Assembly: GCA_009779265.1 (NCBI GenBank)
Contig: WREP01000024.1
Coordinates: forward strand, 1-38,377
DNA length: 38,377 nucleotides
Reading direction: 5' to 3'
Source: Betaproteobacteria bacterium
GTDB lineage: Bacteria > Pseudomonadota > Gammaproteobacteria > Burkholderiales > Rhodocyclaceae
This document shows positions 34,000-38,377 of this stretch, one piece after another; position 1 is the first letter of the stretch, and each line of letters begins with the position of its first letter. The notes beneath the pieces are model-generated. The model searched no databases. It was not told the origin of the DNA and was given only the letters and a program-made list of their open reading frames with translations. A program made the translations under genes and the position numbers.

Positions 34000-35387
34000 C
34001 AACCGATTCCACGGGCGCCCACATCCTGGTGGTCGACGACGACGAGGATATTCTCCGCCTGCTGACCATCCGCCTGAAGGCGCACGGCTTCCGGGTATCG
34101 ACGGCGGCTTCGGCGGAGGAGGCGCTGGCGCGGATCGCCGTCGAAGCGCCGCGCGTCGTCGTCAGCGATGTCCGTCTGCCGGGCCGCGACGGGCTGGCGT
34201 TGTTCGAGGAAATCAACGCTACCCGGCCCAGCCTGCCGGTCATCCTGCTGACCGCGCACGGCACCATTCCCGACGCCGTGGCGGCAACCTCCAAGGGCGT
34301 TTTCGGCTACCTGACCAAGCCCTTCGACAGCCAGACCCTGCTGGCCAAGATCGACCAGGCGCTCAGTCTGTCGGCGCCCGGCCTGCCGTCCGCCGCGCCC
34401 ATCGCCAACAGCGCCGGAACGGCGGGCGACTGGCTCGAAGGTATCGTTTTTTGCAGCAACAAAATGGCCGAATTGATGGCCGAAGCGCGCATGGTTGCCC
34501 AATCCGACGCCAGCATTCTCATTCGCGGCGCCAGCGGCACCGGCAAGGAAGTGCTGGCGCGCGCCATCCACCGCGCCAGCCCGCGCGCCCGCGGCCCCTT
34601 CGTCGCCATCAATTGCGGCGCCATTCCCGAGCAATTGCTGGAATCCGAGCTGTTCGGCCACGTCAAGGGCGCCTTCACCGGCGCTGGCGCCAGCCGCGTC
34701 GGACTGATTCAGGCGGCCAATGGCGGCACGCTGTTTCTCGACGAAATCGGCGACATGCCGCTGTCGCTGCAAGTGAAACTGCTGCGCGTGTTGCAGGAGC
34801 GGCTCGTGCGCCCACTCGGGGCGACTCGCGCCGAGCCGGTCGACATCCGCCTGCTTTCGGCCACCCACCGCGATCTCGACGCCGCCATGGCCGACGGGCA
34901 GTTCCGCGAAGATCTCTATTACCGGCTCGACGTTGTGTCACTGACCCTGCCGCCGCTCGACGAACGGCGCGAGGACATCCCGATGCTGGCCGCCCATTTC
35001 GTGCAACAAGTCGCCGCCAAATACGGCAAGACCATCGCCGGTTTCGCCCCGGAAGCGCTTGAGGCCCTGGCCGGCGCTTCCTGGCCCGGCAATGTCCGGC
35101 AGCTCTACAACGTCGTCGAACAAAGCTGCGCCCTGACCTCGACGCCGCTTATCCCGCTCTCCCTGGTGCAGCGCGCCCTGCGCGTGCCGGCCATGGAAAC
35201 CCTCAACTATGCCGAAGCCAAACAGCGTTTCGAGCGCAATTACCTCGTCCGCCTGCTCAAACTGACCGACGGCAACGTCGCCGACGCCGCCCGCATCGCC
35301 GACCGCAACCGCACCGAGTTCTACCGCCTGCTACAAAAACACGACCTGACCCCGGCGATGTTCCGGGGAGAGGGCGGGGAAAGGTAG
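33996..35387 (+). CDS. glrR: GlrR (QseF)-type sigma-54-dependent response regulator
   Basis: A 463-residue regulator. The receiver domain has DDDED at 14-18, phosphoacceptor Asp58 in VSDVRLPGRDG, and Lys108 in LTKPF. The AAA+ domain has Walker A GASGTGKE (178-185), the sigma-54-contacting GAFTGA loop (225-230) and Walker B GTLFLDEIGD. A C-terminal Fis-type helix-turn-helix ends it (DGNVADAARIADRNRTEFYR). It starts at an ATGA overlap with qseG. Known GlrR proteins activate sigma-54 promoters after phosphorylation by GlrK; its targets here are not evident. Confidence 0.95.
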   Translation: MTTDSTGAHILVVDDDEDILRLLTIRLKAHGFRVSTAASAEEALARIAVEAPRVVVSDVRLPGRDGLALFEEINATRPSLPVILLTAHGTIPDAVAATSKGVFGYLTKPFDSQTLLAKIDQALSLSAPGLPSAAPIANSAGTAGDWLEGIVFCSNKMAELMAEARMVAQSDASILIRGASGTGKEVLARAIHRASPRARGPFVAINCGAIPEQLLESELFGHVKGAFTGAGASRVGLIQAANGGTLFLDEIGDMPLSLQVKLLRVLQERLVRPLGATRAEPVDIRLLSATHRDLDAAMADGQFREDLYYRLDVVSLTLPPLDERREDIPMLAAHFVQQVAAKYGKTIAGFAPEALEALAGASWPGNVRQLYNVVEQSCALTSTPLIPLSLVQRALRVPAMETLNYAEAKQRFERNYLVRLLKLTDGNVADAARIADRNRTEFYRLLQKHDLTPAMFRGEGGER

Positions 35388-35454
35388 ATCAGATATTGCA
35401 TTTGCCGGGCGACTTCATGGCATCGGCAGGTTCTGCGTAACGAGCGTCCAGCAA

Positions 35455-35609
35455 GCGTAGCGTGGGTAGAGCGCAGCGAAACCCACGAATCCATTATTCC
35501 TCAACCGGAAACAATGGCAATGCGCAGGATGTGGTTGAGTACAGGTGAAACTTGTCACCTATCAGAAGCGAAATGCCGTGGGTTTCGCTGCGCTCTACCC
35601 ACGCTACGC
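35455..35609. repeat. 33-bp perfect inverted repeat pair (GTGGGTAGAGCGCAGCG type)
   Basis: The arms 35455-35487 (GCGTAGCGTGGGTAGAGCGC, then AGCGAAACCCACG) and 35577-35609 are exact complements, 89 bp apart. The loop contains a smaller dyad AGGTGA-aacttg-TCACCT at 35542-35559. The same family forms an imperfect pair at 6121-6226. No gene is seen in 35388-35666. Confidence 0.9.
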
Positions 35610-35611
35610 GG

Positions 35612-35666
35612 GCTCCTCGCAATGACGACGCATGGAATGGTTGTCATTGCGAGCGCAGCAATCCAG
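35612..35666. repeat. Dispersed palindromic element, copy 5 (truncated)
   Basis: It reads GCTCCTCGCAATGAC, a short spacer, then GTCATTGCGAGCGCAGCAAT ending CCAG. The CTGGATTGCTTCG start is missing and abuts the right arm of the 33-bp inverted repeat, so one repeat seems to have landed in or replaced part of the other. The stop codon of the next gene follows immediately at 35667. Confidence 0.8.
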
Positions 35667-36212
35667 TTAGCGCAACAGCTTCCGAATGGAATACTCAAAA
35701 TCCTCGCCAAGAAGCGCGGCGGGTTTGGCGTTGCCCCATTCGAGAAAAATACTGTACGTCGTATGGGATTTGGCTTCGTAGAAGATTGAACGCCTTTGAT
35801 CCGGCTGGTCGATCTTGTACAGGAATAATTTCAGTTCGATCCGGTCGGGTTTCCCTGTCCAGCCTGTTATGTGGTCTTCGTAATGAAGAATCGTCGTCTC
35901 AAGCGCCAGCGTGGCTTCCTTCTCCCGGCAAACAGCCAGCGCGTTGGCTTGTTCCTGGCTGACCAGGCGTGAAAATTTGACAAATTTTCTCAGGGCATCC
36001 CGGATTTTCTCGGCCACTTCACCACCGCTTCCCGGATAGGGCTTTCCTTCAAAGGAAGCATCCGGCGGAACAAGAACGCAAACAACCGTGTCCTGCCGGG
36101 TAGAAAAGTCCGCACCGGCGGCGATGGGCTGCACCGTGGCGACGGGGAGGGCGGTGCAGCCGGCCAAGCCGATGGCAAGTGCGAGGGCGGGTAGGGGTTT
36201 GTTCATCGTCAT
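35667..36212 (-). CDS. DUF4823-like lipoprotein
   Basis: A 181-residue protein with a lipoprotein signal (PALALAIGLAGC, Cys19). The mature part has TVVCVLVPPDASFEGKPYPG, a helix GGEVAEKIRDALRKFVKFSR, and strands ATLALETTILHYEDHITGW followed by RIELKLFLYKIDQPDQRRS. It resembles small lipoproteins of the DUF4823 type, whose function is unknown. ATGs at 36212 and 36206 are both possible. Its stop codon directly abuts a dispersed repeat, so the C terminus may have been trimmed or extended by that insertion. Confidence 0.7.
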   Translation of the reverse strand: MTMNKPLPALALAIGLAGCTALPVATVQPIAAGADFSTRQDTVVCVLVPPDASFEGKPYPGSGGEVAEKIRDALRKFVKFSRLVSQEQANALAVCREKEATLALETTILHYEDHITGWTGKPDRIELKLFLYKIDQPDQRRSIFYEAKSHTTYSIFLEWGNAKPAALLGEDFEYSIRKLLR

Positions 36213-36297
36213 GCGGGATACGATGCGCGGTCCATCTCACTAGCATACGCACCGGAACCCCCCATGTCCATTGACTGAATCACCGGGCATAAACCGC

Positions 36298-36747
36298 TTA
36301 CCGCACCCGCTCCTTCATCGCCCGCTGCGCTTCGCGTTTGGCGTCCCGTTCTTCTTCGTCGGCGCGTTTGTCGTGCTGTTTCTTGCCTTTGGCCAGCCCG
36401 ATTTCCAGTTTGATGCGGCCGCGCTGGAAGTGCAGGTCGAGCGGCACGAGGGCGTAGCCGGCGCGTTCGACCTTGCCGATCAGTTTCATGATTTCGCGCT
36501 CGTGCAACAGCAGCTTGCGGGTGCGTACCGGGTCGTGGCGGTCGTGGGTCGAGGCGGTGGAGAGGGGCGAGATGTGCATGCCGATGAGGAAAATCTCGCC
36601 GCTTTTGATGATGACGTAGGATTCCTTGATGTTCACGCGCCCAGCGCGGATGGCCTTGACTTCCCAGCCCTGGAGGACGACCCCGGCCTCGAACTTTTCT
36701 TCGATGAAGTAGTCGTGAAAGGCTTTTTTGTTGACCGTGATGCTCAT
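36298..36747 (-). CDS. smpB: SmpB, tmRNA-binding protein
   Basis: A 149-residue SmpB. It has the opening [19 protein letters not shown], the core [20 protein letters not shown] and [12 protein letters not shown], the [15 protein letters not shown] segment, and a C-terminal basic tail ([12 protein letters not shown]). SmpB delivers tmRNA to stalled ribosomes. The tmRNA gene is not in the window. It is divergent from ratA, an arrangement conserved in many proteobacteria. Confidence 0.97.
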   Translation of the reverse strand: MSITVNKKAFHDYFIEEKFEAGVVLQGWEVKAIRAGRVNIKESYVIIKSGEIFLIGMHISPLSTASTHDRHDPVRTRKLLLHEREIMKLIGKVERAGYALVPLDLHFQRGRIKLEIGLAKGKKQHDKRADEEERDAKREAQRAMKERVR

Positions 36748-36805
36748 GCCCGGGGTGTTCCATTAAAATCACCATTTTACATGGATGCCCGAGCGCCGCC
36801 GCTGC

Positions 36806-37249
36806 ATGGCACTTGTCGAGAAAACCGTACTGATCGCCCAATCCGCCGAGCGCATGTTCGAGCTGGTGGATCGTTGCGAGGATTATCCGCTGTTTCTGCC
36901 CTGGTGCGCCCGGGCCGACCTGAAGTTGCGCGATGCCGGCAAGACCGTGGCGACGCTGCATATCAACTATCACGCGGTGAAAACCAGCTTCACCACGGAA
37001 AACGACAAAGAATTTCCCCATTCGATGAAGATTCACTTGGTCGACGGGCCGTTTCGCCGCCTCGAAGGCTCATGGCATTTCCGCGCCCTGGCCGCCGAAG
37101 CCTGCAAGATCGAGTTCCGGCTGCATTACGAATTTTCCAGCAAGCTGTTCGAGAAGCTCATCGGGCCGGTGTTCGGGCATATCGCCAACACCTTCGTCGA
37201 TGCCTTCGTGCGTCGGGCGGAGCAGGTTCATCCCACCGCCAATGGTTGA
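36806..37249 (+). CDS. ratA: RatA/COQ10-type START-domain protein
   Basis: A protein of about 147 residues of the polyketide-cyclase/START (COQ10) group, beginning ALVEKTVLIAQSAERMFELV, with CEDYPLFLPWC and HLVDGPFRRLEGSWHFR. E. coli RatA was described as inhibiting 70S association, while mitochondrial COQ10 binds ubiquinone; both roles are known for the family. The ATG at 36806 fits the family start; 36785 is also in frame. It overlaps rnfH by 8 bp. Confidence 0.9.
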   Translation: MALVEKTVLIAQSAERMFELVDRCEDYPLFLPWCARADLKLRDAGKTVATLHINYHAVKTSFTTENDKEFPHSMKIHLVDGPFRRLEGSWHFRALAAEACKIEFRLHYEFSSKLFEKLIGPVFGHIANTFVDAFVRRAEQVHPTANG

Positions 37250-37559
37250 GGCTGACATGCTCGATATCGAGGTCTGCTATGCGCAGGCCGACAAGCAGGA
37301 ACTCGTCCGCCTGCGCTTGCCCGCTGGTGCGACTGTGGAGCAGGCGCTGCAAGCCTCCGGCCTCTTGGGCAAATATCCTGAAATCGACTTGGAAAAAAAC
37401 AAGTTCGGCATCTACGCCAAGCTGGCGAAAAGCGATGCCGTGTTGCGAGACCGCGACCGGGTGGAAATCTACCGCCCGCTGCTCGCCGACCCCAAGGCGG
37501 TGCGCCGGCAGCGGGCGGCCGAAGGCAAGACGATGAAAAAGGGTGCCGCTGCGGACTGA
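37242..37559 (+). CDS. rnfH: RnfH-family (RatB, UPF0125) small protein
   Basis: A 105-residue ubiquitin-like-fold protein (LDIEVCYAQADKQELVRLRL, GLLGKYPEIDLEKNKFGIYA, RDRDRVEIYRPLLADPKAVR). These are the UPF0125/RnfH signatures. It overlaps the end of ratA, matching the conserved ratA-rnfH pair. ATGs at 37242 and 37257 are possible. Its role is not established. Confidence 0.9.
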   Translation: MVEADMLDIEVCYAQADKQELVRLRLPAGATVEQALQASGLLGKYPEIDLEKNKFGIYAKLAKSDAVLRDRDRVEIYRPLLADPKAVRRQRAAEGKTMKKGAAAD

Positions 37560-37576
37560 GCGCGGTGTTTTCCGCC

Positions 37577-37595
37577 AGAGCGGTTTCGGTTCAAG
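37577..37595. repeat. Isolated tail of the dispersed palindromic element
   Basis: AGAGCGGTTTCGGTTCAAG matches the tails at 18011-18030 and 11748-11767 (complement), but no hairpin core follows. It lies 186 bp upstream of the RAYT gene. Confidence 0.55.
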
Positions 37596-37642
37596 AGGCG
37601 GTGATTGGCTGAAGCAGCGCATCTTGGTTTCCACTAAACTGC

Positions 37643-37657
37643 GGCGGTGATACCGCC
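37643..37657 (+). terminator. Hairpin after rnfH, candidate terminator or REP-like stem
   Basis: GGCGGT-GAT-ACCGCC is a perfect 6-bp stem. A CTTCTTGGTTTTCC stretch follows a few bases later. It lies between rnfH and the RAYT gene. The rest of 37560-37781 holds no gene. Confidence 0.4.
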
Positions 37658-37781
37658 CCGTGCTTCTTGGTTTTCCATTCCCCTTCGCCCAGCATCTTTA
37701 CCCTCATTCCCAATTTGTGTAACAAAGCCATGCGTCATCTTGTGATAACCTTTTCCGGCCCATCAACAAGCTGTCTCTCCC

Positions 37782-38377
37782 ATGCCTCGACGTCCGCGCG
37801 TTGTTCTGCCTAACCTCCCTTTGCACCTGATCCAGCGCGGCAACAATCGTCAGGTTTGTTTCATTGCCGATGAAGACTATCGCGCCTATCTGGGCTGGCT
37901 TTCCGAATATGCGGACGCTGCGGGTTGTCGTATTCATGCCTATGTATTGATGACCAATCACGTTCATCTGCTGGTATCGTCACCGCATGGCGAAGCAATC
38001 GGAAAAATGATGAAGGCGCTTGGACAGCGTTACGTACAGTACATAAACCGTACCTACTATCGTAGTGGCACGCTATGGGAAGGGCGCTATCGTTCATGCT
38101 TGATGCAAGCCGAGAATTATCTTCTGGCCTGTCAGCGCTACATTGAACTAAACCCCGTGCGTGCGGGAATGGTGAGGCATCCTGCGGAATATCAATGGTC
38201 GAGCTACAGGGCGAATGCCCAGGGGGAGAGCAATGGCCTTGTTGTTGCGCATGAAGTATATCGGTCGCTTGGCCCGGATACAGCAAGCCGACAGGCGGCA
38301 TATCGGGAATTATTTCGTTCCGAACTGGAACCGGGTTTGGTCGATGAAATACGGAAGGCAACGAATGGAAATTTCGC
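37782..38377 (+). CDS. REP-associated tyrosine transposase (RAYT, Y1/IS200-like), truncated by window edge
   Basis: From the ATG at 37782 the frame is open to the last base (198 codons). It has the Y1 transposase layout: start PRRPRVVLPNLPLHLIQRGN, metal-binding His-x-His at residues 60-62 in MTNHVHLLV, the GTLWEGRYRS segment, and catalytic Tyr120 in CQRYIELNPVRAGMV. This is the TnpA-REP group that acts on REP/BIME-like palindromes and not on a classical IS. No partner ends are visible, but several palindromic repeats of one family are scattered upstream. The C terminus is outside the window. Confidence 0.9.
   Translation, partial: MPRRPRVVLPNLPLHLIQRGNNRQVCFIADEDYRAYLGWLSEYADAAGCRIHAYVLMTNHVHLLVSSPHGEAIGKMMKALGQRYVQYINRTYYRSGTLWEGRYRSCLMQAENYLLACQRYIELNPVRAGMVRHPAEYQWSSYRANAQGESNGLVVAHEVYRSLGPDTASRQAAYRELFRSELEPGLVDEIRKATNGNF

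Noticed and set aside
36213..36297. tRNA or tmRNA gene next to smpB
   Set aside because: No cloverleaf or tmRNA-like ends could be drawn in this 85-bp gap.

Overview
The window is high-GC DNA that most resembles a betaproteobacterium, probably a Rhodocyclaceae/Rhodocyclales relative. This is inferred from gene content (glrK-qseG-glrR, smpB divergent from ratA-rnfH, an overlapping mobB-moeA-moaD run, RlhA) and from codon usage; it was not tested by a search. Most of it is ordinary chromosome carrying a high load of short palindromic repeats, two chromosomal toxin-antitoxin (TA) modules, one intact Tn3-family transposon and parts of other mobile DNA.

Layout. (1) 1-122 looks like the end of an IS5-family element running off the left edge. 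(2) 169-4627 is a complete Tn3-family transposon: 38-bp terminal inverted repeats, a perfect 5-bp target duplication (AACGG), tnpA on one side, and an overlapping mntA-hepT-tnpR operon (nucleotidyltransferase antitoxin, HEPN toxin, resolvase) on the other, with a putative res site between. It sits inside an SH3-domain protein gene whose remainder is at 4628-6029 and also carries an in-frame TAG. (3) 6460-11653: yoaA-type helicase, an ATP-grasp-like protein with a palindromic repeat read in frame inside it, then mobB-moeA-moaD for molybdenum cofactor. (4) 11785-15803: GTPase ylqF, two tandem secreted rhodanese paralogues, a UbiA/MenA-type prenyltransferase and a CPBP membrane protease. (5) 15806-18850 (minus): SPFH protein with a C-terminal DNA-binding-like domain, a zinc-ribbon membrane protein translationally coupled to it, and a second zinc-ribbon protein. 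(6) 18970-21665 (minus): a methyltransferase and rlhA. (7) 21736-26732: a small hypothetical gene with a terminator, parD-parE coupled to a membrane protein, a Na/Pi-cotransporter-like protein, a fragment of an ADP-ribosylglycohydrolase, and a PIN/RHH module bracketed by a remnant of the ettA 3' end. (8) 26804-31635 (minus): ettA and a large VIT/vWA/DUF2135 protein. (9) 31980-35387: glrK-qseG-glrR. (10) 35667-38377: DUF4823-like lipoprotein, smpB, ratA-rnfH, and a REP-associated tyrosine transposase (RAYT) cut by the right edge.

The most interesting layers are the intergenic ones. One palindromic family (core CTGGATTGC...GCAATCCAG, often with a tail resembling AGCGGTTTTGATTCAAG) occurs five times, and a tail copy lies next to the RAYT. 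A second family (GTGGGTAGAGCGCAGCG...) occurs as two long inverted pairs. Two G/C-rich hairpin families occur between genes and, once, inside a coding sequence. No CRISPR array, tRNA or rRNA was seen.
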